From: Clostridia bacterium
GTDB lineage: Bacteria > Bacillota > Clostridia > Oscillospirales > UBA644
Direction: 5' to 3'
Assembly: GCA_017934975.1 (NCBI GenBank)
Contig: JAGBIM010000019.1
Span: forward strand, 89,793-153,792
DNA: 64,000 nt
How positions within the stretch are numbered: the first letter of the stretch is position 1; each line of letters begins with the position of its first letter. A program made the translations under genes and the position numbers. Shown here piece by piece: positions 7,256 through 16,045 of the stretch. The notes under the pieces are model-generated. The model was not told the origin of the DNA, searched no databases, and saw only the letters and a program-made list of their open reading frames with translations.

Positions 7256-8491
7256 ATGAAAGAAAATTTCACCCGTCTGAAATGGGCCTGCTATACGACG
7301 AACATTACCATGTCCGTGGTGGGAAATCTGTCCCCCCTTCTGTTCTTGACCTTCCGTGAGTTGTACGGACTCTCCTTCTCTCTGCTGGGGCTTTTGGTTC
7401 TGATCAATTTCTGCACTCAGCTGGGAATCGACCTGATCTTCTCCTTCTTCTCCCATCGGTTCAACATTCCGAAAGTGGTGAAACTGACCCCCGTCATCGC
7501 CGTGTTCGGTCTGATTCTTTACGCGGTCCTTCCGTTGCTGTTCCCCTCGGTTGCATATCTTGGCATCGTCATCGGAACGGTGATCTTTTCTGCCTCCTCC
7601 GGTCTTGCGGAGGTGTTGATCAGTCCCGTAATTGCGGCCATTCCCGCAAAGGATCCGGATCGGGAAATGAGCAAGCTTCACTCCATTTACGCCTGGGGCG
7701 TGGTGGGGGTTGCGGTGGTTTCCACCGTCTATCTGCTCCTGACTCCCGCAGATCTTTGGTTCGTTCTTCCCCTGTTTTTTGCCTTGGTTCCCCTTTTGTC
7801 TGCCGTTCTGTTCTCGCAGGTGCGCATCCCCGAAATGGAAACGCCCGAAAAAACGTCGGGTGCGTTGCATTTGCTGAAAAACAAAGGGATTTGGCTGTCG
7901 GTTTTCGCCATTTTCTTAGGCGGTGCGGCGGAATGCACCATGGCCCAGTGGGCGTCGGGATATTTGGAATACGCCTTGGGCATTGATAAGGTGTACGGCG
8001 ATATCTTCGGGGTCGCCCTCTTTGCCATGACGCTGGGGCTGGGGCGGTCCTGGTACGCAAAGAGCGGAAAAAATATCGAAAAAGTATTGTTTTTGGGCGC
8101 CATCGGTGCTACGGTGTGTTACGTGGTTGCGGCTCTTTCTCCCATTCCCATTCTCGGCCTCGTGGCCTGCGCGTTTGCAGGGTTCTGCACGTCGATGCTC
8201 TGGCCCGGAAACCTGGTGGTGGCCTCCAATCGCTTCCCCACGGGCGGGGTGTTTATCTTCGCACTGATGGCGGCGGGCGGCGATCTGGGCGCATCCTTGG
8301 TGCCGCAGGCCGTCGGCGTGGTTACCGATGCTGTGGCGCAGAATCCTTCCCTTCTTTCCTTCGTGGAAGGGCTCTCCCTTTCTCCCATGAAGGTCGGCAT
8401 GTTGGTGGGTGCTCTCTTCCCCTTGATCGGGATTCCCGTCTACGCCGCGCTGATCAAAGGAAAGAAAAAATACGAACCGTCTTCCAAATAA
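7256..8491 (+). CDS. Major facilitator superfamily transporter
   Basis: 411 aa with about 11-12 hydrophobic segments in two six-helix halves and a central charged loop near residues 200-215 (RIPEMETPEKTSG). It belongs to the MFS. The sequence gives no clear substrate; the overall look is of the sugar or drug-like MFS proteins common in Clostridia. ATG at 7256 is preferred over an upstream TTG at 7247 because AAGGA lies at the correct distance. It is the last gene of the plus-strand operon and ends at a strong terminator. Confidence 0.85.
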   Translation: MKENFTRLKWACYTTNITMSVVGNLSPLLFLTFRELYGLSFSLLGLLVLINFCTQLGIDLIFSFFSHRFNIPKVVKLTPVIAVFGLILYAVLPLLFPSVAYLGIVIGTVIFSASSGLAEVLISPVIAAIPAKDPDREMSKLHSIYAWGVVGVAVVSTVYLLLTPADLWFVLPLFFALVPLLSAVLFSQVRIPEMETPEKTSGALHLLKNKGIWLSVFAIFLGGAAECTMAQWASGYLEYALGIDKVYGDIFGVALFAMTLGLGRSWYAKSGKNIEKVLFLGAIGATVCYVVAALSPIPILGLVACAFAGFCTSMLWPGNLVVASNRFPTGGVFIFALMAAGGDLGASLVPQAVGVVTDAVAQNPSLLSFVEGLSLSPMKVGMLVGALFPLIGIPVYAALIKGKKKYEPSSK

Positions 8492-8496
8492 ATGAA

Positions 8497-8534
8497 AACC
8501 CCGAAGCGGAAAATCGCTTCGGGGTTGTTTTTTT
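8497..8534. terminator. Bidirectional terminator between MFS gene and hydrolase operon
   Basis: A perfect 12-bp stem (8497-8508 with 8515-8526) and 6-base loop, followed on the plus strand by G and seven T residues. An A-run on the other side serves the convergent minus-strand operon, whose stop codon overlaps the T-tract. Confidence 0.85.
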
Positions 8535-9270
8535 ATCGGTTCTTTTCCGATTCCGCAAGATATTCTTCGGGAATGGAACGAAATTTTTCTTTCGTGGCGG
8601 GCGGAAGCTGACAATGCCCTTCCCCCAAAACGGGGTAATAGGTGATTTTGTGGGACTTCTTCATTTCGTTTACGAAGGCGTCTCCGTGAATCTGCTTATT
8701 GACCAGTTGGTCCTCCGTGCAATGAAATACGTGATATTCCACCTTCGGCATTTCACCCTTTTGCGCCAAATGCAGGGGGGAATACCGTTCCAGAATTTCT
8801 TCCAAGGTCCCTTCTTCTCCAAGAAAAGCGCTGTAAAGAGTGCGGGGAAGGTCGGGGCGCTCCGTGAAGTGATAGGGCAGGTCACAGACGGGGCAGTTTG
8901 CTACGCAGACCTTGGGGGTATATTTCCCCTTCGCCGTGTAAATCAGGGCACAAAGTCCTCCCATGCTGCCGCCTGTAGAGAATACGGGGGTATCCTTTCG
9001 CAGGTTGTAATGCGAAAACAGAACGTCCAGAATCTCATCGACGAAATCCACCGTTTGGCGATTCATCCAGCACCAGGGATTATAATAAGGAACGATTCTC
9101 ACAATGCCTTGTTTTGCATAGCGAATATCCGTCTCCGAATCCTCGTGAAACATGTCTTTTTGCCCCAGCCCCGTAAAGGAGAGAACGACGCCGCGGACGG
9201 GCTGTTTGCAAATCGCATCGTTGGAATAGGCAAAGCTGCGCAAGGTTTCGTAGGTGATGATTTTATCCAT
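8533..9270 (-). CDS. Alpha/beta hydrolase (peptidase S9-like fold)
   Basis: 245 aa. A nucleophile elbow G-G-S-M-G-G puts the catalytic Ser at residue 102. A plausible acid and histidine follow in HCTEDQLVN and GEGHCQL. No signal peptide, so it is intracellular. It resembles the small prolyl-oligopeptidase or acyl-esterase type hydrolases, but the substrate is unclear. It is the last gene of a seven-gene minus-strand operon and overlaps the upstream HAD gene by 8 bases. Confidence 0.82.
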   Translation of the reverse strand: MDKIITYETLRSFAYSNDAICKQPVRGVVLSFTGLGQKDMFHEDSETDIRYAKQGIVRIVPYYNPWCWMNRQTVDFVDEILDVLFSHYNLRKDTPVFSTGGSMGGLCALIYTAKGKYTPKVCVANCPVCDLPYHFTERPDLPRTLYSAFLGEEGTLEEILERYSPLHLAQKGEMPKVEYHVFHCTEDQLVNKQIHGDAFVNEMKKSHKITYYPVLGEGHCQLPPATKEKFRSIPEEYLAESEKNR

Positions 9271-10063
9271 AGCGGTCTCCTGTAATAATTCGGTCTATGG
9301 CCGTGGCTGCACCCGCATCCCAAACGGAGTCGGTGACGAAGTCTGCCGCGTTGCGGACCTCCTCGTAGGCCTGCCCCATGGCTACGCCGATTCCCGCGGT
9401 GCAGATCATGTCCAGATCGTTTTCGCTGTCTCCCATGGCTACGCATTGGGAAAGATCCATGCCGTGCAGGGCGAGGATCCGCTTCATTCCTTCGGACTTG
9501 GAACAACCGGGGATGCAACATTCCGTATAGTGCTCCGCAGGATGGTGAATCACATCGAAATCTTTCTGCAAATCGGGCAGAATCGCCGTGTCAATATCCT
9601 GACAGAGATTCATTTTTACCACGGAATCGTGCTTTAAGTATTCTTCCAGATCTTTGGGATCGTCGCTTAAAATCCACCCCTCCCGCGGTTTCCAATAGGT
9701 CTCCCGCAGGCGGAAGATTTTGTTGACCCCCTCCACGATGAGTCCCGGGTCCTCGGGGTTGGACAACTTCTTTGCCCAGCGGAGCAAGGCTTCGTTGGGA
9801 TAGGCTGCTTGAAACAGGACCGTTCGGTTGGCGTCTATGGCGTAAGCACCGCATCCGCAGAGAAATCCGTCCACGGGCAAATCCCAAATTTTTTGATCAA
9901 AATAGGAGGGTGCCCGCCCCGTGTTAATGTAGACGAAGTGGCCTTCGTTGCGTGCGTTTTTGATGGATTCTATAACCCGTTTCGGTATAATTTCATTCTT
10001 GATTTTTTCGTCGTAATAAAGAATTGTTCCGTCAATATCAAGGAAAAATGCGTATTTCTTCAC
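9263..10063 (-). CDS. HAD superfamily hydrolase, Cof-type
   Basis: 266 aa. The first HAD motif is LDIDGTIL (Asp nucleophile plus general acid), the second INTGR, and the fourth MGDSENDLDM. A type IIB cap lies between, as in Cof/YidA sugar-phosphate phosphatases. Cytoplasmic. It overlaps both neighbours (4 bases upstream, 8 downstream). The next gene upstream is a paralogue in the same operon, so the two may have divided substrates. Confidence 0.9.
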   Translation of the reverse strand: MKKYAFFLDIDGTILYYDEKIKNEIIPKRVIESIKNARNEGHFVYINTGRAPSYFDQKIWDLPVDGFLCGCGAYAIDANRTVLFQAAYPNEALLRWAKKLSNPEDPGLIVEGVNKIFRLRETYWKPREGWILSDDPKDLEEYLKHDSVVKMNLCQDIDTAILPDLQKDFDVIHHPAEHYTECCIPGCSKSEGMKRILALHGMDLSQCVAMGDSENDLDMICTAGIGVAMGQAYEEVRNAADFVTDSVWDAGAATAIDRIITGDRYG

Positions 10064-10812
10064 GGTAAATTCTCCAAAAGAAGCGCTGCCCCGTCCTCTT
10101 CCACCGATGCGGTGACGTATTTTGCATACTGCTTGACCTGCTCCGTGGCCTGTCCCATGACGACGGAAATGGGAGCAGCCTTCAGCATGGCAAGATCGTT
10201 TGTGCTGTCGCCCACGGCGATGACCTTCTTCGGATCAAGCCCCAAAAGTGCTACGGTCTTGGTGATCAGATAGCCTTTATCGTGGCCCTTTTGCATGATT
10301 TCCGTGCAAACCACGTCGTCCCGTTGGATGGGATCTCCGTATTGTCGGATAAAGTCCAGATCTTCCTTGTTCAGATAGGCAAGAACGTTCAGCTTGGTGA
10401 TGGGCTCTGCGTTGCAGATCTTCAGGATTTCGTCAAGGTCCGTCAGGGGAGGAAAACTGTTGGTTTCGTCGCCGTAGGCGGCCCAGACGGCCCGCTCGCC
10501 TTCGATCAGCACTACCGTGTCACGGCCGTAAAAATGGGTCAGAATCGACTTCGTTTCTTCCGGGGACATGGTTTCGGCCAACAGAACCTTCCCGTTCACG
10601 TTAACGTACCCGCCGCCGCACAGAATCCCGTCGAAGCAAAAGCCCCGCACGGCGTCCGTATCCACGAAGGAAAAAGGTCTGCCCGTGTTGAGAAAAATTT
10701 TGTGTCCCCGCGCCTGAGCCTCCTGCAGAGCCTTCAGAACGCGGTCGGAAATCTGCTTTTTTCCTGCGGGGAGCAGAGTCCCGTCAAAATCAAAAAATAC
10801 GGAATAAGACAT
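10060..10812 (-). CDS. HAD superfamily hydrolase, Cof-type (paralogue)
   Basis: 250 aa. FDFDGTLLPAG supplies the Asp nucleophile, LNTGRP is motif II, and VGDSTNDLAML holds the Mg-binding aspartates. Same architecture as the neighbouring 266-aa protein, so probably an old tandem duplication. The predicted activity is a phosphatase on a phosphorylated sugar, nucleotide or cofactor. It is separated from radA by 11 bases and overlaps the downstream paralogue by 4 bases. Confidence 0.9.
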   Translation of the reverse strand: MSYSVFFDFDGTLLPAGKKQISDRVLKALQEAQARGHKIFLNTGRPFSFVDTDAVRGFCFDGILCGGGYVNVNGKVLLAETMSPEETKSILTHFYGRDTVVLIEGERAVWAAYGDETNSFPPLTDLDEILKICNAEPITKLNVLAYLNKEDLDFIRQYGDPIQRDDVVCTEIMQKGHDKGYLITKTVALLGLDPKKVIAVGDSTNDLAMLKAAPISVVMGQATEQVKQYAKYVTASVEEDGAALLLENLP

Positions 10813-10823
10813 AAAAATCCCTT

Positions 10824-12185
10824 TCAGATTTTATTCAGAACGTCTTTGATGGAATAGGCGGGAACGATCTCTGCGGAAAAGTTCCCCTTGGGGCGGTTTC
10901 GGGCAGGGATAATGCAACGGGTGAAGCCCAAAGACGCCGCCTCGTTGATGCGTTTTTCAACGTTGGAAACGGCCCGCAATTCTCCCGCAAGTCCGATTTC
11001 CCCGATGAACATGGTCTTTTCGGGGAGGACGAAGTCCTTCACCGCCGATACCATGGCCACCGCCACGCCCAGATCTGCCGCCGGCTCGTCCAGACGAAGG
11101 CCGCCCACCACGTTCACGTATACGTCCGATGCGCCGAAAAACAGTCCGCACCGCCGCTCCAGCACCGCCAGAATCAGATTCAGTCGCTGATAGTCAAAGC
11201 CTACCGCCGTTCTGCGGGGAGAGGGGAAGGGGGTCTTCGTTACGAGGGTCTGCACCTCCGCCACGATGGGTCTGGTTCCTTCCATGACGCACAGGGTGGC
11301 GATGCCCGACACGTTTTCGGGCTTGTCCAACAAGAATAATTCCGAGGGATTGGGGATTTCCCGCAACCCCTGCTCGGTCATTTCAAAAACGCCGATTTCG
11401 TTGGTGGAGCCAAAACGGTTTTTGATGGAGCGCAAAATACGGTGATCCGAAGAGCGTTCCCCTTCGAAATACAACACCGCGTCCACCATATGCTCCATGA
11501 CCTTGGGTCCCGCAATGGCCCCTTCTTTGTTTACGTGGCTGACCACGAAGGTGGGAATCTCTTTTTCCTTTGCCAGCCGCATCAGCTCGGAGGTGCATTC
11601 CCGTACCTGGGGCACGGAGCCGGGGGCAGAGGTCATGTCCCGACGGAACATGGTCTGAATGGAGTCCACCACCAAAAGATCGGGTGCCATGGTTTCGGTC
11701 TGCTCCACTACGGTGGAAACGTCGGTTTCCGAAAGAAGGAACAGATTTTCGGGATAGGTGCCCACCCGATCTGCCCGCAGTTTGATCTGGCGGGGAGATT
11801 CTTCTCCCGACACGTACAAAATGCGCATATCCTTCATCTTCATGCACATCTGCAGCAGGATGGTGGATTTTCCGATGCCCGGCTCCCCGCTGACCAGAAT
11901 CAACGATCCCTTGACGATGCCTCCGCCGAGAACCCGATCCAACTCGGAAATTCCCGTGGTGGTGCGGGCTTCGTTTTCCGCGTCGATTTCATGCAGACGC
12001 TTGGGCGTTTGCCGATGAAGCGGGGGAAGGGAGACGGTGGGGTTGGGTTTTTCGGGCTGAACCACTTCTTCGCTGAAGGAGTTCCATGCTCCGCAGGCGG
12101 GACACTGTCCCACCCATTTCGGGCTCTCATTTCCGCATTCGGAGCAGACGTATACCGTTTTTGCTTTACCCGTCGTTTTTGCCAT
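10824..12185 (-). CDS. radA: DNA repair protein RadA/Sms
   Basis: 453 aa. RadA is a hexameric helicase that drives branch migration in recombinational repair. Its N-terminal C4 zinc finger (Cys14, 17, 28, 31) precedes a RecA-like core with Walker A GEPGIGKST (100-108), the RadA-specific KNRFG motif and a C-terminal Lon-protease-like domain. All parts are present and the length is normal. Its first codons overlap the end of the CxxCxxCC gene by 20 bases, so the two are probably coupled. Confidence 0.96.
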   Translation of the reverse strand: MAKTTGKAKTVYVCSECGNESPKWVGQCPACGAWNSFSEEVVQPEKPNPTVSLPPLHRQTPKRLHEIDAENEARTTTGISELDRVLGGGIVKGSLILVSGEPGIGKSTILLQMCMKMKDMRILYVSGEESPRQIKLRADRVGTYPENLFLLSETDVSTVVEQTETMAPDLLVVDSIQTMFRRDMTSAPGSVPQVRECTSELMRLAKEKEIPTFVVSHVNKEGAIAGPKVMEHMVDAVLYFEGERSSDHRILRSIKNRFGSTNEIGVFEMTEQGLREIPNPSELFLLDKPENVSGIATLCVMEGTRPIVAEVQTLVTKTPFPSPRRTAVGFDYQRLNLILAVLERRCGLFFGASDVYVNVVGGLRLDEPAADLGVAVAMVSAVKDFVLPEKTMFIGEIGLAGELRAVSNVEKRINEAASLGFTRCIIPARNRPKGNFSAEIVPAYSIKDVLNKI

Positions 12186-12525
12186 GGAGCGCTTCCTCCT
12201 GTTTTCGCTTCTGTTTCAGATATTCCCGCAAAAGAGCGGACGCTTCTTCTTTGGTTAAGGGCTTTTCGGGTCCGTATCCGTAGGGGCAGGGAAGATTTTC
12301 CGCCGATCCGAAAAGGCGGCAGATAAAAGGGCGATCTTCGTAGACCGAACAGCCCTCGTCCCCTTTCAGCTTTGGACAAAGCCGATCCGTAAATTCAAAT
12401 TTTCCGCATCGCGCTTCTTCTTCGGGGGCGCATTGAACCCAGTTGTCGCAACAACGGGTGCATCCTTCCTTGCAGGAAAAGGAAGGGATCTTTTCATAGA
12501 GCTTCTGAATGGGTGTTTTTTTCAT
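12166..12525 (-). CDS. YkgJ-type CxxCxxCC zinc/iron-chelating domain protein
   Basis: 119 aa. The cysteine signature CKEGCTRCC (Cys18, 22, 25, 26) is followed by further cysteines near 32, 40, 47-56 and in RPFICRLFG, the usual pattern of the YkgJ/UPF0153 family. These proteins are thought to bind zinc or an Fe-S centre; the role is unknown. ATG at 12525 is chosen because AAGG lies 6 bases upstream; an in-frame TTG 6 bases earlier would add two residues. The C-terminal Lys/Gln-rich helix overlaps radA. Confidence 0.85.
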   Translation of the reverse strand: MKKTPIQKLYEKIPSFSCKEGCTRCCDNWVQCAPEEEARCGKFEFTDRLCPKLKGDEGCSVYEDRPFICRLFGSAENLPCPYGYGPEKPLTKEEASALLREYLKQKRKQEEALHGKNDG

Positions 12526-12533
12526 AATCAACC

Positions 12534-13157
12534 TTAAAGGGTTACGATTTTAATACCGTTCAGGTACATATTGAACAGGGCAAATCCGTGCATGGCGTCC
12601 CCGTTGTGAATATCGTCGTGGAAGGTTTGTACGGCGTTTTCCACCACGATAATACGGTTGTTGTTGTTCTGCTCGTTCCAGTAGGCCCGTTGTGCCAAGG
12701 CAAACTGCAAAACCGACGTATCGGTGCAGGCGCCCACGATCACGAAGGTCTCGATGTGCTTGTTTTTGGCTAACCAGGAAAGATATCCTTTGCAGAAGAA
12801 ACCGTTGGTGGAGTTTTTTTCGATAATATCCCCCACTTGAGCGTAGGGCTCCAGCTCGGTAATGATTTCCTGCTCGTACTTGTCTACGCAATGGGCGGGA
12901 AAGGTCTCGAATTCCTCGGATTTTGGGTTGTGCGCGTCCACGAAGAAGAGCTTCGGACTTTCGTGATAATAATCGTTGATCCGTACCAGTTGAGGAATCA
13001 CGGCCCGCAAACGGGCGGATGCCATTTTCCCCTTTTTAAAAAATCCGTTGACCGTATCCATGTTGACGATGACCGTCCGCTCGGGATCGGTGATGTAGGT
13101 TCGGATGGGTTCGGTGATCTCCCGCAGGGTCTTTTCGTGTTGGGGGGTAAAAAACAT
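12534..13157 (-). CDS. Cysteine hydrolase, isochorismatase/nicotinamidase family
   Basis: 207 aa. The catalytic triad is visible: Asp34 in VNMDTVNGF, Lys114 in EKNSTNGF and Cys144 in VGACTDTSV. The metal-site Asp/His of true nicotinamidases could be DAHNP (74-78). It most resembles nicotinamidases that feed NAD salvage, but an isochorismatase-like amidase on another substrate is possible. It lies 2 bases after rpe in the same operon. Confidence 0.85.
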   Translation of the reverse strand: MFFTPQHEKTLREITEPIRTYITDPERTVIVNMDTVNGFFKKGKMASARLRAVIPQLVRINDYYHESPKLFFVDAHNPKSEEFETFPAHCVDKYEQEIITELEPYAQVGDIIEKNSTNGFFCKGYLSWLAKNKHIETFVIVGACTDTSVLQFALAQRAYWNEQNNNNRIIVVENAVQTFHDDIHNGDAMHGFALFNMYLNGIKIVTL

Positions 13158-13159
13158 GA

Positions 13160-13801
13160 TCAGTTTCCTTTCAGTCGTGCAATAGCCTCGTTGCGATCCT
13201 TCGCACCGAAAACCGAGGAGCCTGCAACCAGAATATCCGCTCCCGCCGCAACGGCGCGGGGTGCGTTTTCCGCGGTGATTCCTCCGTCCACCTCAATATG
13301 GACGGAAAGTCCCTGACGGTCAATTTCCTTCCGCAGGGCGGCAACCTTTTCAAAGCACTCTTCTTTGCATTTCTGTCCGCCGAAGCCGGGCTGGACCGTC
13401 ATGATCAGCACCATGTAAAGATCCTTCAGGCGGGGAAGCACCTCTTCCAGACCCGTTGCGGGATTGACCACGAGCCCGGGCTTTTTGCCGCAGGCCTTGA
13501 TCTTTGCAATGCAGGCGTCGATATCGCAGTTGCTCTCCACGTGGAAGGTGATGATTTCCGCACCCGCCTTGGCAAACTGCTCGATATATTCCTCGGGGCG
13601 GGTGATCATCAGATGCACGTCCAGAGGCATGGGGGCGATTTTTGCTACCGATTGGGTGACGGGTACGCCGATGGCGATGTTGGGGACGAACACGCCGTCC
13701 ATAATGTCTACGTGCAGAAGATCTGCGTCGGAAATACTGTTCAGCTCCTGCTTGAGATCCGCAAAATCGGCGGCCAGCAGGGAAGGGGCAACTCGGATCA
13801 T
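13160..13801 (-). CDS. rpe: Ribulose-phosphate 3-epimerase
   Basis: 213 aa TIM-barrel enzyme that interconverts ribulose-5-phosphate and xylulose-5-phosphate in the pentose phosphate pathway. Motifs: APSLLAADF at the N-terminus, LHVDIMDGVFVPN (metal His and Asp), PLDVHLMI, MTVQPGFGGQ, and IEVDGGI near the C-terminus for phosphate binding. The length is normal. It heads the minus-strand operon that ends with the alpha/beta hydrolase. Supplying ribose-5-phosphate links it loosely to the purine operon. Confidence 0.96.
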   Translation of the reverse strand: MIRVAPSLLAADFADLKQELNSISDADLLHVDIMDGVFVPNIAIGVPVTQSVAKIAPMPLDVHLMITRPEEYIEQFAKAGAEIITFHVESNCDIDACIAKIKACGKKPGLVVNPATGLEEVLPRLKDLYMVLIMTVQPGFGGQKCKEECFEKVAALRKEIDRQGLSVHIEVDGGITAENAPRAVAAGADILVAGSSVFGAKDRNEAIARLKGN

Positions 13802-13877
13802 AAAAAAAATCCTTTCTTGATGTATACTTTCACAAAAATATCATACTACGATAATATTAAAAAACGGGAACGAAATC

Positions 13878-13906
13878 TTGACAATTTTATGCACAAATGG
13901 TATAAT
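13878..13906 (+). promoter_or_regulatory. Consensus sigma-A promoter of the membrane-protein/ispD operon
   Basis: TTGACA (13878-13883), a 17-base spacer and TATAAT (13901-13906): a perfect consensus. The first start codon is at 13939, preceded by GGGGAG. Confidence 0.9.
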
Positions 13907-13938
13907 AGAAGAAATTCATCATTTACGGGGAGTTTTTT

Positions 13939-14382
13939 ATGAAAAAAAGCTTTGCGGGACAGGAGAAAAACTGTCTTCTTTGCGGAATCGGAACCTGGGT
14001 GCTTTTTGCGGTTGCCATGTTGCTGATGAACGTGTTTAACGAATTTTTTGCTTATATTTTTGCGCTGCTCTGGATCGGGTTGTCTCTGGGTGCGGTGGTG
14101 CTTGCCGTGGGGATTCGTGCCGAAATCGGGACGAAAAAGGTTCCCGCCCTTCGTTGGGGTATGGTACTCGGAACGGCCATGCTGACGGTGCAGAGCTTTT
14201 TGCTGGGGCTTCTGGTCCTGCAGGGGCAATGGAAATGGGAATCTGTCGACGCAGGCATGATGTCTCTTTTGATCGCCTTGTTCGTCACCCTTCTCTCCGT
14301 GTTTCTCTATCTGTTTTTCGGGCGCAGAAAGCAACTGCGTATAGAGAACGATTTCCGGCGGAAGGGGGATCCCCGCCGATGA
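13939..14382 (+). CDS. Small integral membrane protein, unknown function
   Basis: 147 aa with four hydrophobic helices (about residues 13-31, 38-57, 70-91 and 104-126) and a basic, soluble C-terminal tail (GRRKQLRIENDFRRKG). It is driven by a perfect consensus promoter. Its stop codon overlaps the ispD start (ATGA), so it is translationally coupled to isoprenoid synthesis, though that does not prove a joint role. I do not recognise a family. Confidence 0.75.
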   Translation: MKKSFAGQEKNCLLCGIGTWVLFAVAMLLMNVFNEFFAYIFALLWIGLSLGAVVLAVGIRAEIGTKKVPALRWGMVLGTAMLTVQSFLLGLLVLQGQWKWESVDAGMMSLLIALFVTLLSVFLYLFFGRRKQLRIENDFRRKGDPRR

Positions 14383-15059
14383 AAGGGTTGTTTGGCGTTT
14401 TGTTACCGGCCGCAGGGTCGGGAACCCGATTCGGAAGGGATAAACTGTCCTTCCCCCTCTGCGGAAAGCCCGTTTTGTGGCATACCGTTTCTGCGTTTCA
14501 GGCGGCGGAATCGGTGGGGTGTATCGTAATTGCCACCCGAAAAGAAAATATCGAAGCCGTGAAATCTCTGACTGCGGAATTTTCCAAGGTGATCGCCGTC
14601 ACCGAGGGAGGGCAGACCCGCGGAGAATCTATTCTGCGGGCTATGGAGGCCCTTCCCGTCGAGGTGGAATATCTTTCTATTCACGACGCCGCCCGTCCGC
14701 TGATCCTTCCCGAAGAAATTGACCGTATTCACGGGGAGGCGGTTCGCTACGGGGCGGTTTGCGCGGGGACGCCTGTTTACAGTACCGTTCAACGCGTTGA
14801 TTCGGAGGGCTTTATTATCGACACGCCCGATCGGAATTCTTTGATGGCGGCGGCAACGCCCCAGGCCTTTTCGCTTGCGTTGTACAAGGAGTCCTGCGCC
14901 AAAACGGCGGGGCGGAATTTTACCGACGACGCGGGGCTTGTCCGTGCGGCGGGCGGACGGGTGAAAATGATCCGTTGCAGTGAGGAGAATATTAAAATCA
15001 CCACGCCGTCCGACGGAACCTTTGCGGAAGAGATCCTGCGACGCAGGTTGCAGAAATGA
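14379..15059 (+). CDS. ispD: 2-C-methyl-D-erythritol 4-phosphate cytidylyltransferase
   Basis: 226 aa. IspD joins CTP to MEP in the non-mevalonate isoprenoid pathway. The CTP-binding loop LLPAAGSGTRFGRDK is at residues 8-22; VTEGGQTRGES, IHDAARPL and TPQAF follow in the right order. The start at 14379 is fixed by the ATGA overlap with the previous gene; an upstream extension would lie inside that gene. It ends at a hairpin terminator shared with telA. No ispF is adjacent. Confidence 0.95.
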   Translation: MKGLFGVLLPAAGSGTRFGRDKLSFPLCGKPVLWHTVSAFQAAESVGCIVIATRKENIEAVKSLTAEFSKVIAVTEGGQTRGESILRAMEALPVEVEYLSIHDAARPLILPEEIDRIHGEAVRYGAVCAGTPVYSTVQRVDSEGFIIDTPDRNSLMAAATPQAFSLALYKESCAKTAGRNFTDDAGLVRAAGGRVKMIRCSEENIKITTPSDGTFAEEILRRRLQK

Positions 15060-15063
15060 CGAA

Positions 15064-15108
15064 AAGACTTGCACTCCTCGATTTGCGAGAGAATGCAAGT
15101 CTTTTTTT
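15064..15108. terminator. Bidirectional terminator between ispD and telA
   Basis: A 10-bp stem (15064-15073 with 15094-15103), extended by an inner CTCG/CGAG stem, is followed by a T-run ending at 15108. The convergent telA stop codon lies in the T-run. Confidence 0.8.
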
Positions 15109-16045
15109 ACGGCAGTTGCGCGGCGTTCTTTCTTTCCGTAAAACGCAGACGGATTTCTCGATTCAGTCTGCGCAATTCCTCCTCCGCATCCCTTCTGGCC
15201 TGCCGGCCTTCTTCCTGAATCTTGATCATGCGATCCAACGTTTCCAGCAGAATTCCGTTGGTTTCGGACAGCGTTTGCACCGTAGTATGTCCCCGTTGTG
15301 CACAGCGGGTTGCGGTCAGCGTGGTCTCTTGTAAGTTCTTTGCATTTTGTTGCAAAAGAGTGTTGGTGAGATCGGAAATTTTTTCTTGGGTTTTCAGAGC
15401 TTGCTTCGTAGCGTTCATGGTCAGGGCAAAAACGATCTGGTTCTTCCACAGAGGGATCACGTGGATCAGGGCTTCCTGGATTTTTTCCGCCAGCATTACG
15501 TTGTTATTTTGCAGCAAACGGATCTGCGGCGCCATCTGCAGAGAGATCGTGCGCGTCAACTCCAGATCGTGCAGCTTCTTTTCAAACCGTCCCGCCGGAT
15601 CAGACGCAATTTCTCCGTTGTTGGAATGATTTTTGCAAAAACGCTCCAGCGCTTCCTTTCCTTGCTCCACGTATTCCGTCAGTGCTCGATATTGCTCCCG
15701 ATTCATGGTGTGAAGAAGTTCCAGCATTTCAATATCCCGCATCAGACGGTCTCTCTGATTCTGCAGAGATCGCGCAATACGGTCCACCGTTTCGCAGGCC
15801 TTGCGATAGCGAATCTTCGTTGCTGCGGCGCCTTTTCGGAAAGGGAATCGCGTAGCGTTTTTCTCCTCGGCGATGGCTCTCAGACGGGTAATCAGAGTTG
15901 TTATTTTGTCGCTTACGTCTTCCGTTTGTTCCCCTTCGGAGTTTTGCAGGATCATCTCGGAGAAGTCCGCGATTTTTGCCTGCGCCTCCGCTCCGTAGTT
16001 CAGTACGGCGTTGGGATCGTTCAGGTCAGGAAGGGAAACCGTCAC
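15107..16045 (-). CDS. telA: Toxic anion resistance protein, TelA family
   Basis: 312 aa, rather short for the family (often 350-390). It is almost wholly helical. Typical TelA stretches: EMLELLHTMNREQYRALTEY, the Gln/Ile-rich TISLQMAPQIRLLQNNN and the long C-terminal coiled segment ending in basic residues. Family members are named for tellurite resistance, but their actual role (envelope or stress related) is not settled. The xpaC-like gene lies immediately upstream and overlaps by 20 bases, the usual arrangement in Bacillota. Confidence 0.9.
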   Translation of the reverse strand: MTVSLPDLNDPNAVLNYGAEAQAKIADFSEMILQNSEGEQTEDVSDKITTLITRLRAIAEEKNATRFPFRKGAAATKIRYRKACETVDRIARSLQNQRDRLMRDIEMLELLHTMNREQYRALTEYVEQGKEALERFCKNHSNNGEIASDPAGRFEKKLHDLELTRTISLQMAPQIRLLQNNNVMLAEKIQEALIHVIPLWKNQIVFALTMNATKQALKTQEKISDLTNTLLQQNAKNLQETTLTATRCAQRGHTTVQTLSETNGILLETLDRMIKIQEEGRQARRDAEEELRRLNREIRLRFTERKNAAQLP